A stretch of DNA of 64,000 bases from Amycolatopsis antarctica (GCF_002262875.1 NZ_NKYE01000006.1:248001-312000); one strand, 5' to 3'. Positions 28,929-39,832 are shown, counted from the stretch's first letter. The notes: a model not told the origin generated them from the sequence alone. Translations and numbers: made by a program.

Positions 28929-31585
28929 GCCCCGGCGACCGCGTCGCGCAGTGCGGCGATCGCCTGGTCGACACCCGAGGGGTCGCTGCCGCCGCCCTGC
29001 GCCATGTCGGGCTTGCCGCCGCCGCGCGCACCGATGGCCCCGGCGAAGGCGGGTACCAGCGCACCGGCGGCAAGTCCCGCCTCGCGTGCGGCCGCCGTGG
29101 TGGCCACGACGAAACTCACCTTGTCCGCGCCGGGCGCGAACAGCGCCACCACGCCGGGACGGCTTCCGAGGCGGTTGCGGATCTCGCCCGCGAGGGCGCG
29201 GACACCACCCGCGTCGACACCCTCCGGGAGCCGTTCGGCGACCACGGCGACCCCGCCCGCGTCGACCGCGCGGTCGGCCAGCGAGCCCGCCGAGCCGAGG
29301 ACCTGCTGGGTCTTGAGCTGTTCGATCTCCTTCTCGGCGTTGCGCAGCCGGGTCAGGACGTCGGAGATCCGCGAGGGCAGCTCCTCGGTCGGCACCTTCA
29401 ACGTGCCGGCGAGCTGGGAGACCAGAAGCTGCTCCTTGCGGACGTGGCGCAGGGCGTCCGTGCCGACGAGTGCCTCCACCCGGTGCACCCCGGAGCCGAT
29501 GGAGGAGTCGGCGACCAGCTTCACCAGGCCGAGTTCGCCGATCCGGCCGACGTGGGTACCGCCGCACAGCTCACGGGAGTAGTCGCCCATGTCGACGACG
29601 CGGACGTCGTTGCCGTACTTCTCACCGAACAGCGCGACGGCACCGAGTTCCAGCGCCTTGTCCTTGGTCGTGGTGTAGCTGCGCACCTCGACGTCGGTCT
29701 GGAGGTAGTCATTGACCTCCTCCTCGACCTCGGTCAGTACATCGGCCGAGACGGCGCCACCGGTGGTGAAGTCGAAACGCATCCGGCCGGGCGAGTTCAG
29801 CGAACCGGCCTGCGCGGCGCGCGAGCCGTAGGCGCCACGTACGGCGGCGTGCACGAGGTGGGTCGCCGAGTGCGAACGCTCGATCGCGGACCTGCGGGTG
29901 GCGTCCACCGAGGCGGTGAGTTCGGTGTCGATCCCGACCTCGCCGGCGAGCACCTCGACGCGGTGCACGAACAGCCCGGGTACGAGCTTCTGCACGTCCC
30001 CGACCGTCAGCTCGACGCCGGGACCGACCAGTACGCCGGTGTCGGCGACCTGGCCACCGCTCTCCGCGTAGAACGGGGTGCTGTCCAGGATCAGTTCGGC
30101 TTTCGTCCCCGCCGCGGCACTGGCCACCGGCGCACCGTCGACGAGCAGGCCGATCACCCGAGCGGTCGCCTGCAGGTCGGTGTAGCCGAGGAAGCGGGTC
30201 TCGCCGTGCCGCTCCAGCACCTGCCGGTACACCGAGAGGTCGCCGTGGCCGCTCTTGCGGGAGGCCGCGTCCGCCTTCGCCCGGTCGCGCTGCTCCTGCA
30301 TGAGCGTGCGGAAGCCGTCCTCGTCAACCCGCAGGCCCTGCTCGGAGGCCATCTCCAGGGTCAGGTCGATCGGGAAGCCGTAGGTGTCGTGGAGCTGGAA
30401 GGCCTTGTCCCCGGCCAGAATCGCCCCGCCACCGGCCTTGGTCTGCTCGGCGGCCAGGTCGAAGATGCGCGATCCGGACGTGAGCGTGGTCAGGAACGCT
30501 TCCTCCTCGGCCCGCATGATGTCGGCGATACGGTCGAAACCAGTGACCAGTTCGGGATACGACGGTCCCATCGCGTCCCGGACCACGGCGGCAAACTCCG
30601 GCAGCACCGGCTCGTGCACGCCGAGCAGCCGCATCGAGCGGACGATGCGGCGCAGCAGCCTGCGCAGCACATAACCGCGTCCGTCGTTGCCGGGGGTCAC
30701 GCCGTCGCCGATGAGCATGACCCCGGAGCGGGCGTGGTCGGCGATGACGCGGAAGCGGACGTCGTCGGTGTGGTCGGCGCCGTAGCGGTGTCCGGAGAAC
30801 TCCTCGGCCCTGCCGATGACCGGGCGGACCAGGTCCGTCTCGTAGACGTTCTCCACGCCCTGCAGCAGGTAGGCGACGCGCTCGATGCCCATGCCCGTGT
30901 CGATGTTCTTCGTCGGCAGCTCGCCGAGGACCGGCCCGCCCTTCTTCGGGCTCACCTCGCCCCGGATCTCCTGCATGAAGACCAGGTTCCAGATCTCGAG
31001 GTAGCGGTCCTCGTCGACGACCGGTCCGCCCTCACGGCCGTATTCCGGGCCGCGGTCGTAGTAGATCTCCGAGCACGGGCCGCCGGGTCCCGGGACGCCC
31101 ATGTCCCAGTAGTTGTCGTCGGCGCCGCGGTACTGGACGCGCTCGGCCGGGATGCCGGTGATCTTGTGCCACAGCGCGGCGGACTCCGCGTCGTGCTCGT
31201 AGACGGTGGCCCACAACCTTGCCGGGTCCAGACCGAAGCCACCGCCGGACACCGGCGCGGTGATCAGCTCCCAGGCGTGCTCGATGGCACCTTCCTTGAA
31301 GTAGTCGCCGAAGGAGAAGTTCCCGGCCATCTGAAAGAACGTGTTGTGCCGGGTGGTCTTGCCGACCTCGTCGATGTCGCCGGTGCGCACGCACTTCTGG
31401 ATGCTGGTCGCGCGCGGGTAGGGCGGCGGCACGTCCCCGAGGAAGTACGGCTTGAACTGGACCATGCCGGCGTTGACGAAGAGCAGGTTCGGATCGTCGA
31501 AGATCAGCGACGCGCTCGGCACCTGAGTGTGTCCGCGTTCGGTGAAATGGTCCAGGAACCGCTTGTTGATCTCGTGTGTTTCCAC
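28925..31585 (-). CDS. alaS: Alanyl-tRNA synthetase
   Basis: Charges tRNA-Ala and edits Ser/Gly mischarging. It has 886 residues. The class II core begins with [19 protein letters not shown] and includes [15 protein letters not shown] and [17 protein letters not shown]. The editing domain has HSATHLVH and CGGTHVGR zinc-site motifs. The C-terminal oligomerisation domain ends in [12 protein letters not shown]. The start is the ATG at 31585 ([10 protein letters not shown]). The long open frame on the opposite strand is a codon-bias shadow. Confidence 0.97.
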   Translation of the reverse strand: METHEINKRFLDHFTERGHTQVPSASLIFDDPNLLFVNAGMVQFKPYFLGDVPPPYPRATSIQKCVRTGDIDEVGKTTRHNTFFQMAGNFSFGDYFKEGAIEHAWELITAPVSGGGFGLDPARLWATVYEHDAESAALWHKITGIPAERVQYRGADDNYWDMGVPGPGGPCSEIYYDRGPEYGREGGPVVDEDRYLEIWNLVFMQEIRGEVSPKKGGPVLGELPTKNIDTGMGIERVAYLLQGVENVYETDLVRPVIGRAEEFSGHRYGADHTDDVRFRVIADHARSGVMLIGDGVTPGNDGRGYVLRRLLRRIVRSMRLLGVHEPVLPEFAAVVRDAMGPSYPELVTGFDRIADIMRAEEEAFLTTLTSGSRIFDLAAEQTKAGGGAILAGDKAFQLHDTYGFPIDLTLEMASEQGLRVDEDGFRTLMQEQRDRAKADAASRKSGHGDLSVYRQVLERHGETRFLGYTDLQATARVIGLLVDGAPVASAAAGTKAELILDSTPFYAESGGQVADTGVLVGPGVELTVGDVQKLVPGLFVHRVEVLAGEVGIDTELTASVDATRRSAIERSHSATHLVHAAVRGAYGSRAAQAGSLNSPGRMRFDFTTGGAVSADVLTEVEEEVNDYLQTDVEVRSYTTTKDKALELGAVALFGEKYGNDVRVVDMGDYSRELCGGTHVGRIGELGLVKLVADSSIGSGVHRVEALVGTDALRHVRKEQLLVSQLAGTLKVPTEELPSRISDVLTRLRNAEKEIEQLKTQQVLGSAGSLADRAVDAGGVAVVAERLPEGVDAGGVRALAGEIRNRLGSRPGVVALFAPGADKVSFVVATTAAAREAGLAAGALVPAFAGAIGARGGGKPDMAQGGGSDPSGVDQAIAALRDAVAGA

Positions 31586-31709
31586 TTGTCGTTCCTCGGT
31601 GCAGGCGGAGCGGCGGCACGTGGAGGTGCGCCGCGCCGGGTCGGATGACGGCTACGGCGGCGGAGGGTCGCGAATCGGCACTCGGGAGGCGGGTGCGCGG
31701 GGGTTGGCG

Positions 31710-32012
31710 TCAGCCCTCCGCCCGGCGCGCTCGCCGGGAGGCCGCGTGCCTGCCGTCGACCGCGGGCACGTCGGCGCGTGCCGGTGCGGCGGACCGCTCG
31801 TGCACGATGTCGTTCAACTCCTGCTCCCGCTCGCTCATCCCGGCGCGCACGTCCGCGCCGAACGATCCGACGGCACCCGCCAGTTCGCGGAAGGCGTCGC
31901 CCACGTTCGAGGCTATCCCCGCCGGGGACGCCTGGCGAGCGGTTTCGGTGGCTTTGCGTGACATGGCCACGCCGGCGGCGGCGCCGAGTGAGAACCAGAA
32001 GATCCGCTTCAC
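31710..32012 (-). CDS. Small membrane-associated protein, unknown function
   Basis: A 100-residue protein starting at the GTG at 32012, which overlaps the stop of the DUF948 gene by four bases. It begins with a short hydrophobic segment (FWFSLGAAAGVAM), followed by helical, charged sequence (MSEREQELNDIVHERS) and an Arg-rich tail. A small gene like this commonly follows the DUF948 gene before alaS in actinobacteria. No function can be given. Confidence 0.72.
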   Translation of the reverse strand: MKRIFWFSLGAAAGVAMSRKATETARQASPAGIASNVGDAFRELAGAVGSFGADVRAGMSEREQELNDIVHERSAAPARADVPAVDGRHAASRRARRAEG

Positions 32013-32416
32013 TTGTTCTTCCTGCCCCTCGAACGCCGCGAGCGCCTGACGTCGTCGATCGCCTTGCTCTTGCGGCGTCCGCGCACCGCCTTGCTGACGC
32101 CGTAGGACAGCGCGGCCGTCTTCACCAGCGGCCCGCCCAGCGTCGCGGTGAACACCGAGGACAGGGCGGACACGTTGCTGGTGACCGTCTGCGCGCCCGC
32201 GGTGATGCCGTCCACGCGCTCGAGCTGGGCATTCACGTGGGTCAGGGTGTCGTTCGCCCCGTGCAGCAGGGGATCGGTGTTCTCGTGTGCCTTGCGGATC
32301 GCGATCGTCGCCTCGTCGAGCGTGCGCCCGAGCTTCATCAGCGGAATCGCCAGCAGCAACACCAGCAGCACGAATGCACCCGCGGCGATCAGCGCTGCGA
32401 TCTGTCCTGCCGACAC
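32009..32416 (-). CDS. DUF948 membrane protein
   Basis: A 135-residue protein with one N-terminal membrane segment (IAALIAAGAFVLLVLLLAIPL), a long helical region suited to a coiled coil (about 28-85) and a very basic C-terminus (RGRRKSKAIDDVRRSRRSRGRKNK in parts). This is the DUF948 pattern. It lies between rarA and alaS, coupled to the next small gene. A role in the envelope is likely but unproven. Confidence 0.82.
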   Translation of the reverse strand: MSAGQIAALIAAGAFVLLVLLLAIPLMKLGRTLDEATIAIRKAHENTDPLLHGANDTLTHVNAQLERVDGITAGAQTVTSNVSALSSVFTATLGGPLVKTAALSYGVSKAVRGRRKSKAIDDVRRSRRSRGRKNK

Positions 32417-32532
32417 ATGCCCTCCTCGGAAATCTCGCGGCGACGGAATTGCGGGTCAGGTTACCGCGCGCCACGGCACCCGGCCGGATTGGGCCGTACG
32501 GGGAGGCACACGGGGTGTCGCGGCCGGGCCGG

Positions 32533-33906
32533 TCAGCGCTCGCGAATGGTCCGGCGCAGCTTCGGCACCCGCTCGGCGAGCGTGCGCTCGGCTCCCCGCT
32601 GGGTGGGGTGGTAGTAGTCGGTGCCGACCAGCTCATCCGGTGGGTACTGCTGCGCCAGCACTCCCTCCGGCACGCCGTGCGGATAGGCGTACCCCTGTGC
32701 GTTGCCGAGCTTCGCCGCGCCCGCGTAGTGGCCGTCGCGCAGATGCGGCGGGACGGTGCCGATCTTGCCCGCGCGAATGTCGGCGAGCGCCGCGTCGATC
32801 CCGGCTATCACGGCGTTCGACTTCGGCGCGGTCGCCAGATGCACGGTCGCCTGTGCCAGTGCCAGCCTGCCCTCGGGCATACCGATGAACTGGACGGCGT
32901 GCGCCGCGGCGACCGCGGACTGCAGCGCCGTCGGGTCCGCCATGCCGATGTCCTCGCTGGCGTGCACGACGAGCCTGCGGGCGAGGAAACGGGGATCCTC
33001 ACCCGCCTCGATCATCCGCGCCAGGTAATGCAGTGCCGCGTCGACGTCCGAACCGCGGATCGACTTGATGAAGGCGCTGATGACGTCGTAGTGCTGATCA
33101 CCGTCCCGATCGTAACGGACGGCCGCTTTGTCCACTGTGGACTCGACGGTGGCCAGCCCGATCTCCCCGTTCTCGGTCGCCCCCGCGGCGTCCGCGGCGG
33201 CCTCCAGCGCGGTGAGCGCGCGGCGCGCGTCCCCGGAGGCCAACCGGACGAGGTGGTCCTCCGCCTCGTCGGTGAGTGTCAGCTCGCCGCCGAGTCCGCG
33301 TTCGTCGGCGAGGGCGCGGCGCAGCAGCCCGCGCACGTCCTCGTCGGTCAGCGGGCGCAGTTGCAGCACCAGCGAACGGGACAGCAGCGGTGACACCACG
33401 GAGAACGAGGGGTTCTCGGTGGTCGCGGCGACCAGCAGCACGGTCCGGTCTTCGACGGCACCGAGCAGAGCGTCCTGCTGGGTCTTGGAGAACCGGTGGA
33501 CCTCGTCGATGAACAGGACGGTGTTCTCGGCGTTGTAGTTGCGGCGGCGGCGGGCCTCCTCGATCACACCGCGCACCTCCTTCACCCCGGCCGAGAGTGC
33601 CGACAGTGCCACGAAACGGCGGCCGGTCGCGGTGGACACCAGGTTGGCGAGGGTGGTCTTGCCGGTACCGGGCGGGCCGTAGAGCAGGACCGACGCGGGG
33701 GCCGCGCCCTCCACCAGCCTGCGCAGCGGCGCCCCCTCCCCCAGCAGGTGCTGCTGCCCGACGACCTCGTCGAGCGTGGCCGGCCGCATCCGCACGGCCA
33801 GCGGGGACCCGGCCGGCACGCTCACCGGCGGCGCGACCGTGCCCGGGCCGGCGGGTTCGGGTGGATCCGCGGCATCGGGGTTCACCGTGAAGAGTTCGTC
33901 CTGCAC
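32533..33906 (-). CDS. rarA: Replication-associated recombination ATPase RarA (MgsA)
   Basis: A 457-residue AAA+ ATPase that acts at stalled forks. Walker [18 protein letters not shown], Walker [18 protein letters not shown] and sensor [11 protein letters not shown] are clear. The C-terminal region has [24 protein letters not shown] and ends in the MgsA tetramerisation domain with GTDYYHPT. The start is the GTG at 33906 ([10 protein letters not shown]). The gene contains an exact copy of the dispersed palindrome at 33130-33142. Confidence 0.93.
   Translation of the reverse strand: MQDELFTVNPDAADPPEPAGPGTVAPPVSVPAGSPLAVRMRPATLDEVVGQQHLLGEGAPLRRLVEGAAPASVLLYGPPGTGKTTLANLVSTATGRRFVALSALSAGVKEVRGVIEEARRRRNYNAENTVLFIDEVHRFSKTQQDALLGAVEDRTVLLVAATTENPSFSVVSPLLSRSLVLQLRPLTDEDVRGLLRRALADERGLGGELTLTDEAEDHLVRLASGDARRALTALEAAADAAGATENGEIGLATVESTVDKAAVRYDRDGDQHYDVISAFIKSIRGSDVDAALHYLARMIEAGEDPRFLARRLVVHASEDIGMADPTALQSAVAAAHAVQFIGMPEGRLALAQATVHLATAPKSNAVIAGIDAALADIRAGKIGTVPPHLRDGHYAGAAKLGNAQGYAYPHGVPEGVLAQQYPPDELVGTDYYHPTQRGAERTLAERVPKLRRTIRER
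33130..33142. repeat. Dispersed palindrome GTCCA-CTG-TGGAC inside rarA
   Basis: Exact copy. On the coding strand it reads GTCCAC-AG-TGGAC and encodes Ser-Thr-Val-Asp with the rare Thr codon ACA. Confidence 0.6.
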
Positions 33907-33995
33907 GCCACGACGGTAGCCCGCCGGACGCCCGATGGTTGCGCTGGCCGTGAACACCCTGGCCCGGCTCGGGTGCGAGGGGCCACCCTGGGCGG

Positions 33996-34786
33996 ATGAC
34001 CGGGACCGTGGCCGTACTCGCCGACATCCACGGCGTGCTGCCCGCGCTGCCTGCCGTGCCGGGCGAACCCGAGGTGGCCGCCGCCGGGCGGGTGGTGCTC
34101 GCCAGTGATGTCGCGGCGGGGCTCGCCGGTGATGTCGCGGCGGGCCCGCAACCCGCCGAAACCATGGACCTGCTGGAGTCGCTCGGCGACCGGGCGGTAT
34201 GGGTGCGCGTCAGCGCCGACCGGGAACTGGCTTCGCCGGCTCGCGGTGACGGTGGCGGTCCCCATCCCATCGCCGCCCGGGCGGCGGGCAGGCTCGATCC
34301 GGGCCGGCTCGCCCGACTCGCTGCGCTGCCGCTGACGGCACGCCGGGAGATCGACGGGCTGGGTTCCGTGCTGCTCTGTCACACGACCCGGCGCGACCAC
34401 GACGAGGAGTCACGCTCGTGGACAGCTCCCCCGCCCGTTGGGCGGACGTGCCGGTCGGCGTGCCGTCCGAAGTGGACACCGTGGTGTGCGGGCACACGCA
34501 CATGCCGTTCGCCCGGCCGGCCGCAGGCTGGTGGTCAACCCGGGCGGCGTCGGCTTGGGCGTACGGATCAGCCGGGGCACACCGGGCCCTGCTCGGCGGC
34601 AGCACCGGTGCGGCGGTGCACCCGCGCCGCACGCTGTTCGACACCGAGACCACCGCACAGTCCATTGTGGATCCCAACGGATATCCGGGGGTCGTCCGCT
34701 GGGTGGACGACTCCGTCCGCGGCACCGTCTCCGACGTCGAGGCGCACGTGGTGTTCGCACCCCGCGACGGCCGCCGCCAGGCGTAA
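33996..34786 (+). pseudogene. Decayed calcineurin-like metallophosphoesterase
   Basis: Pieces of one metallophosphoesterase lie in three frames. Frame 1 (from 33996) begins [21 protein letters not shown] with the DxH motif. A shift near 34415 leads to VDTVVCGHTHMPFARPA (GHTH motif), then shifts near 34530 and 34560 restore the frame around VVNPGGVG to reach VVRWVDDSVRGTVSDVEAHVVF. A near-perfect 24-bp tandem duplication (about 34094-34141, ASDVAAGL then AGDVAAGP) disrupts the second metal motif, and the expected GN(A/H)D is VSAD. Several independent lesions make true decay more likely than one sequencing error. Confidence 0.8.
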
Positions 34787-34806
34787 CGGCACGGCCCGGA
34801 CCGTCA

Positions 34807-35997
34807 CTAACGGAACGCCGGGTACAGCGCGAGCCGAAGTCCCGGGCCGAACCGTTCGTCCACGGCGGCACCGACCTCCGCCGCGTGTCCGGCGAGGACG
34901 TCCGCACCGGCCCGCTCGGCCTGGCGAGCGAGTTCCTGCCAATAGGTGACCAGTGCCGCGGCCCGGCCCGACGCGCCTGCGGGCGCGCCCGGGCGCAGCC
35001 TGCGCAGGAGCTCCCAGGTGGTGATCCACACCCAGAGAAGCTGACCGTCCAGCAGGTACCGGGAGAGTTCGTCCTCCTCGGCCAGCACCGGCCAGATCGG
35101 CGTGACCTCCGACCGCCAGGCCGCGATCATCGCCTCGCTCATGCCCGCGGGCAGGGCCAGCGCATGCGGGCTGGAGGCGAACGGGACCCGCAGGTACGCC
35201 GCGTCCACCAGCGCGTTGCGCACCCGCCCGCGCTCGAAGTCCAGGAACCGGACGCCGTCGCCGGTCACCAGGTTGTTGTCCGGCCAGAGATCCACCGGGC
35301 TGAACGCACGGAAGGACATGGAGCGGGCGTCCTCGGCCGCCCGCTCGGCGCGACGGCCGACCTCCTCGGGAACGACGAGTCCCAGGGTGTCCTCGATCAG
35401 CGCCGGAAGCTGGGCACAGGCCAGCACCGGGGTGGTGTCCTCGCCGTGCACAGGGCCGCCAAGCCTGCGCAGCAGCGCGTTGAAATCGGCCTCGCGGCTG
35501 GCGGTTCCGGCGTGCAGCCTGCCGAGGGACCGGGCCCAGGACAGCAGGGCGCGCTCGGCGCCACGGGCGTCGCTACCGGCGAGCTTGTCCTGCAGGGTGG
35601 GCGCGCGGCCCAGGTCCTCGACCACCAGGACGCGGTGCTCGCCGTCGTGGGCGAGGAGTTCCGGGCACATCCGGTCCTCTTTCGCCAGCGCGGTGAAGAG
35701 CTGGTAACTGACCGCCTCCTGGGCGAACGGATCCGGGACGTCACCGCCGGGCGCCGCCGGGTAGTGCTTGATCACCAGCGTGCGGGGAAGAGCGAACGGC
35801 GAGGAGGCGATCCGGGCGCGGACCACGGTGGCCGGGCCACTTCCGGCGAGGTCCTCGGGTTCGATCAGCGGGATGGCGCTGCCGAAGCGATGCGCCAGAA
35901 CGGCCTCGCCGGCAGCGACCGCGGCCTCGATCGCGAGGTACTCCGCACCACCTCCGACTGTCGTCGAGTCGTCGGCGGGCGAGGTATCCACTGTCAT
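34807..35997 (-). CDS. APH-fold phosphotransferase family protein
   Basis: A 396-residue protein of the aminoglycoside phosphotransferase/choline kinase fold. LVIKHYPA near residue 80 supplies the ATP-binding Lys, VLVVEDLGRAPTLQDKL the hinge, SPVDLWPDNNLVTGDG the catalytic loop (Asp and Asn kept, the usual His replaced by Pro) and VRFLDFERG the metal-binding Asp. It starts at the ATG at 35997. The substrate is unknown. Resistance is not indicated: the gene lies beside aspS with core genes and has no mobile signature. Confidence 0.82.
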   Translation of the reverse strand: MTVDTSPADDSTTVGGGAEYLAIEAAVAAGEAVLAHRFGSAIPLIEPEDLAGSGPATVVRARIASSPFALPRTLVIKHYPAAPGGDVPDPFAQEAVSYQLFTALAKEDRMCPELLAHDGEHRVLVVEDLGRAPTLQDKLAGSDARGAERALLSWARSLGRLHAGTASREADFNALLRRLGGPVHGEDTTPVLACAQLPALIEDTLGLVVPEEVGRRAERAAEDARSMSFRAFSPVDLWPDNNLVTGDGVRFLDFERGRVRNALVDAAYLRVPFASSPHALALPAGMSEAMIAAWRSEVTPIWPVLAEEDELSRYLLDGQLLWVWITTWELLRRLRPGAPAGASGRAAALVTYWQELARQAERAGADVLAGHAAEVGAAVDERFGPGLRLALYPAFR

Positions 35998-36198
35998 TGA
36001 CTCCGACCCTACTAGTCCGTATGCGTCCACAACCCACCATGCCCGCATTCGCCTGCCCCGTCACCCCCGCGGGAACGGCCGCGGTGACCGGGCAGGCTCC
36101 GCATCCGCGGCGAGGGACACGGGCAGGCGGCTGCCGCACCTCGGCCCCTCGACGCCCGGAAGGGGTGCCGGGCCCGGGCGCGGAGGGTGACCGTCCGG

Positions 36199-37965
36199 CT
36201 ACTTCGCGGGCGCGGGCTTCGCGTCGACGCCCGCCTCCTTACGCTGTTCGGCGGTGATCGGCGCCGGCGCGGCGGTCAGCGGGTCGTAGCCGCCGCCGGT
36301 CTTCGGGAAGGCGATCACGTCGCGCAGCGAGTCGGCACCGGCCAGCAGCATGACGATGCGGTCCCAGCCGAACGCGACGCCGCCGTGCGGGGGCGGGCCG
36401 AACTGGAACGCGTCGAGCAGGAAGCCGAACTTCTCCTGCGCCTCCTCCTCGCCGATACCCATCAGCTCGAACACGCGCTTCTGCACGTCCCCACGGTGGA
36501 TACGGATCGACCCGCCGCCGATCTCGTTGCCGTTGCAGACGATGTCGTAGGCGTAGGCGAGCGCGTTGCCGGGGTCCTTCTCGAAGGAGTCGATCCACTC
36601 CGGCGTCGGGGAGGTGAAGGCGTGATGCAGCGCGGTCCACGAGCCGCTGCCCACGGCCACGTCGTCGGCATCCGCCGTGGCCTGGAACAGCGGGAAGTCC
36701 ACCACCCAGACGAACGACCAGGCGTTCTCGTCGATCAGACCCAGACGGTGGCCGATCTCGACGCGGGCGGCACCGAGCAGCGCGCGGGCGTCGTTCGGCT
36801 TGCCCGCGGCGAAGAACACGCAGTCGCCGGGCTCGGCGCCCGCGGCGGCGGCCAGGCCCTCGCGCTCCGTCTCCGACAGGTTCTTGGCGACCGGGCCGCC
36901 GAGGGTGCCATCCTCGCCGACGAGGACGTAGGCCAGACCCTTGGCTCCACGCTGCTTTGCCCAGTCCTGCCAGGCGTCCAGGGTGCGGCGCGGCTGGTCG
37001 GCGCCGCCCTTCATCACCACGGAACCGACGTAGGGCGCCTGGAACACGCGGAACGGCGTGTCGGCGAAGTACTCGGTGTGCTCGGTGATCTCCAGGTCCA
37101 GGCGCAGGTCCGGCTTGTCCGAGCCGTAGCGGGCCATGGCCTCGGCGTAGGTGATGCGCCGGAACGGCTTCGGGATGTCGGCGCCGACGAGCTTCCACAG
37201 CGCCACCACGATGTCCTCGCCGAGGGCGATCACGTCGTCCTGCTCGACGAAGCTCATCTCGATGTCGAGCTGGGTGAACTCGGGCTGACGGTCGGCGCGG
37301 AAGTCCTCGTCCCGGTAGCAGCGGGCGATCTGGTAGTACCGCTCCAGTCCGCCGACCATCAGCAACTGCTTGAAAAGCTGCGGCGACTGCGGCAGGGCGT
37401 ACCAGGAGCCGGGACGCAGGCGCGCCGGGATGACGAAGTCGCGGGCACCCTCGGGGGTGGAACGGGTCATGGTGGGCGTCTCGACCTCGACGAAGTCCTG
37501 CGCGTGCAGCACCTCGCGGGCGGCGCGGTTGACCTCGCTGCGCAGGCGCATCGCCTTGGCCGGGCCGCTGCGGCGCAAGTCGAGGTAGCGGTGCTTGAGG
37601 CGGACCTCCTCACCCACGTCGACCCGCTCGTCGATCGGGAACGGCAGTACGGCGGCCTCGGACAGCACCTCGAGCTCGGTCACGTACACCTCGACCGCAC
37701 CGGTGTCGATCTCGGTGTTCTCGTTGCCCTCCGGGCGAGCCGAGACCTCACCGGTGACGCGCAGGCAGTACTCGGAGCGGAGCTGGTGGGCGCGCTCGGC
37801 CATCTCGCCCTCGCGGAAGACGATCTGGGCGACCCCGCTGGCGTCGCGCAGGTCGATGAAGATGACCCCGCCGTGATCACGGCGCCGCGCAACCCAGCCG
37901 GTGAGAGTGACGGTCTGTCCGGCGTGGTCGGCACGCAAGGTGCCGACGTTGTGGCTGCGAAGCAC
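36199..37965 (-). CDS. aspS: Aspartyl-tRNA synthetase
   Basis: A 588-residue class IIb synthetase. The N-terminal OB fold has [21 protein letters not shown]. The core has [24 protein letters not shown] (motif 2 region) and [15 protein letters not shown] (motif 3), with a bacterial insertion domain between. The start is the GTG at 37965 ([16 protein letters not shown]). Bacteria without asparaginyl-tRNA synthetase use such enzymes non-discriminatingly; this cannot be judged here. The 200 bp on each side hold no gene. Confidence 0.97.
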   Translation of the reverse strand: MLRSHNVGTLRADHAGQTVTLTGWVARRRDHGGVIFIDLRDASGVAQIVFREGEMAERAHQLRSEYCLRVTGEVSARPEGNENTEIDTGAVEVYVTELEVLSEAAVLPFPIDERVDVGEEVRLKHRYLDLRRSGPAKAMRLRSEVNRAAREVLHAQDFVEVETPTMTRSTPEGARDFVIPARLRPGSWYALPQSPQLFKQLLMVGGLERYYQIARCYRDEDFRADRQPEFTQLDIEMSFVEQDDVIALGEDIVVALWKLVGADIPKPFRRITYAEAMARYGSDKPDLRLDLEITEHTEYFADTPFRVFQAPYVGSVVMKGGADQPRRTLDAWQDWAKQRGAKGLAYVLVGEDGTLGGPVAKNLSETEREGLAAAAGAEPGDCVFFAAGKPNDARALLGAARVEIGHRLGLIDENAWSFVWVVDFPLFQATADADDVAVGSGSWTALHHAFTSPTPEWIDSFEKDPGNALAYAYDIVCNGNEIGGGSIRIHRGDVQKRVFELMGIGEEEAQEKFGFLLDAFQFGPPPHGGVAFGWDRIVMLLAGADSLRDVIAFPKTGGGYDPLTAAPAPITAEQRKEAGVDAKPAPAK

Positions 37966-38169
37966 TGCTGCTGTTCTCCTCGGGAAGTGTGCGGGCTCGG
38001 CGGACGGTGAGACGTGGCGGCGCCGTCCGCTGGTACGCGGCATACGAACGCGTATCCGGACGCACACGCTGCCGACCACACACGTTAGCCAACGGCCCCG
38101 GGCAGGGCGCCACCAGGTTTCGCCGCGGACGGCCGGGCGGTGCGGCCCGCCCCGGCGGTCAGCCGCCGT

Positions 38170-39237
38170 TCACAGCAGGGACAGTTGCTCGGGCCGGGCG
38201 GGTTCGCTGTCCCCGCGTGCCCGCCGTGCGGCCGGCAGGACGCCCGCGGGCCATTGCCCGCCGCCGTCGCCGGGAACGCCGCGTTCCGCGGCGCCGGTGC
38301 GCGGTTCGAGACCGTGCCTGCGCACCAGCCGCGCGATCCGCTCGGACAGGAAACGGCGGTAGGGGGCGCAGGCATAGGTGCCGTCGCCGTAGATATCCCG
38401 GTACCGGCCGATCAGGCCCGGGTACTCGGCGGCCAGCCAGGACGCGAACCACTCGCGCGCGCCGGGTCGCAGGTGCAGCGGGAGCGCGGTCACGCCGGTC
38501 GCCCCCGCCTCGGCGACGGCGGCCAGCAGCGCGTCCAGCGCCTCCTCGGAGTCGGTGAGGCCCGGCAGGACCGGTGCGACGAAGACGCCGCAGGAGAGTC
38601 CGGCGTCGCGTGCCCGGCGGACGAGATCGAGACGGGCCCTGGGGCTGGGCGTGCCGGGCTCGAGCCTGCGCTGCAGGTCCCGGTCGAGCAGCGCGATCGA
38701 GACGCCGACCCCGATGCCCACCTCGGCGGCGGCGGAACGCAGCAGCGGCAGGTCGCGGGTCAGCACCGTGCCCTTCGTCAGGATCGAGAACCCCGTACCC
38801 GAACGGGCCAGCGCGCGGATGATCCCCGGCATCAGCCGGTACCTGCCCTCGGCTCGCTGGTACGGGTCGGTGTTGGTGCCCATCGCGACGTGCTCCCGCG
38901 CCCAGCCCGGTTTCGCCAGTTCGGTCGCGAGCACCTCGGCCACGTTGGTCTTCACCACCACCTGCGTGTCGAAGTCGCGGCCGGAGTCGAAGTCGAGATA
39001 GGTGTGGGTCCGCCGGGCGAAACAGTAGGTACACGCGTGTGAACAACCGCGGTACGGGTTCACCGTCCACCGGAAGGGCATCGCCGACCCGCCGACCTTG
39101 TTGAGCGCGGAACGGGCGCGGATCTCGTGGAAGGTGACGCCGTCGAACTCCGGCGAGGTCACCGACCGCACGAGCCCCGTCAGCCCGAGCAGCGCCTGCT
39201 CACCGGAGCGGTCGAGCCGCTGGCCGTCCCATCGCAT
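38170..39237 (-). CDS. Rv2578c-family radical SAM protein
   Basis: A 355-residue radical S-adenosylmethionine protein. The cluster motif CxxxCxxC is in YRGCSHACTYCFARRTH near residue 65. Regions after it (AMGTNTDPYQRAEG, GFSILTKGTVLTRDLPLL, VSIALLDRDLQRRLEPG) are typical of the spore-photoproduct-lyase-like/Rv2578c group. A Pro/Gly-rich C-terminus follows. The ATG at 39237 lies just downstream of a perfect LexA box, so it is probably DNA-damage induced, as reported for the mycobacterial homologue. A DNA-repair role is a reasonable inference. Confidence 0.9.
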   Translation of the reverse strand: MRWDGQRLDRSGEQALLGLTGLVRSVTSPEFDGVTFHEIRARSALNKVGGSAMPFRWTVNPYRGCSHACTYCFARRTHTYLDFDSGRDFDTQVVVKTNVAEVLATELAKPGWAREHVAMGTNTDPYQRAEGRYRLMPGIIRALARSGTGFSILTKGTVLTRDLPLLRSAAAEVGIGVGVSIALLDRDLQRRLEPGTPSPRARLDLVRRARDAGLSCGVFVAPVLPGLTDSEEALDALLAAVAEAGATGVTALPLHLRPGAREWFASWLAAEYPGLIGRYRDIYGDGTYACAPYRRFLSERIARLVRRHGLEPRTGAAERGVPGDGGGQWPAGVLPAARRARGDSEPARPEQLSLL

Positions 39238-39245
39238 CGCCCGAG

Positions 39246-39261
39246 TCGAACATACGTTCGA
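39246..39261. promoter_or_regulatory. LexA (SOS) box
   Basis: TCGAAC-ATAC-GTTCGA is a perfect match to the actinobacterial SOS consensus TCGAAC-N4-GTTCGA. It overlaps a minus-strand -10-like TATGTT and ends 9 bp before the radical-SAM start, well placed for repression. It also lies 8 bp beyond the end of the MarR gene. Confidence 0.92.
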
Positions 39262-39268
39262 TGCGAAT

Positions 39269-39754
39269 TCAACCTCTGATCTCGCCCGGATCGGACGGAT
39301 GTTCACCGTCCGCGTGGTCCCGGGCGACGTCCCGGACGGACAACAGGAAGCGCCGGACGGTGGCGATCCCGACGTCGTCGAGTTCGCCCGCGGCCGCGAT
39401 GACGCCGTCGATCAGTGAGCCGAAGAACGCCTCCCCGAGCGCGATCGCGTTCTCGTCGACAGTCAACAGCACCCGCCTGCGATCGCCGGGATCCCGTTCC
39501 CGCCGGATGTGCCCGAGGCCTTCGAGTCGGTCCAGCAGCGCCGTCGTGGACGCCGAGCGAAGTCCGAGCTCGCGTCCGAGCCTGCCCGGCGTGGCGGGAA
39601 CACCTGCGCGGCCCGCGTCCAGCAGCGCGATCAGGGCACGCAGGTCCGTGGCATGCAGCCCGTTGCGCGCAGCAAACCTCCCCGCGGCGAGGTCGAAGTC
39701 GACGGTCACCGCCCGCAGCAGGTGCACGAGTTCGAGTTGCCGCTCCCGCGCCAT
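39269..39754 (-). CDS. MarR-family transcriptional regulator
   Basis: A 161-residue winged-helix regulator. The HTH/wing region reads TPGRLGRELGLRSASTTALLDRLEGLGHIRRERDPGDRRRVLL (in parts), with the usual flanking helices for dimerisation. GGAGGG precedes the ATG at 39754. It is divergent from an alpha/beta hydrolase with a palindromic operator between them, so it probably controls that gene and itself in response to a small, likely aromatic or lipophilic, ligand. Confidence 0.9.
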   Translation of the reverse strand: MARERQLELVHLLRAVTVDFDLAAGRFAARNGLHATDLRALIALLDAGRAGVPATPGRLGRELGLRSASTTALLDRLEGLGHIRRERDPGDRRRVLLTVDENAIALGEAFFGSLIDGVIAAAGELDDVGIATVRRFLLSVRDVARDHADGEHPSDPGEIRG

Positions 39755-39776
39755 CAGTTGCCCTCCTCGCTGTATT

Positions 39777-39793
39777 ATCTCGTTTATCGAGAT
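39777..39793. promoter_or_regulatory. Palindromic operator between the MarR and hydrolase genes
   Basis: ATCTCG-TTTAT-CGAGAT is a perfect 6-bp inverted repeat in an AT-rich 78-bp divergent spacer. Size and symmetry suit MarR dimers. No other regulator gene is adjacent. Confidence 0.65.
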
Positions 39794-39832
39794 TATCGAT
39801 GAACGAGGTACTGTGTGAACAGGAGAGCCAGA

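Noticed and set aside
28919..31648. 909-codon plus-strand frame antisense to alaS
   Set aside because: AlaS motifs are intact on the minus strand; the antisense product has no domains and biased composition.
34807..35997. Aminoglycoside resistance kinase
   Set aside because: Only the fold matches; the catalytic His is replaced, the gene sits among core genes and no resistance context is present.
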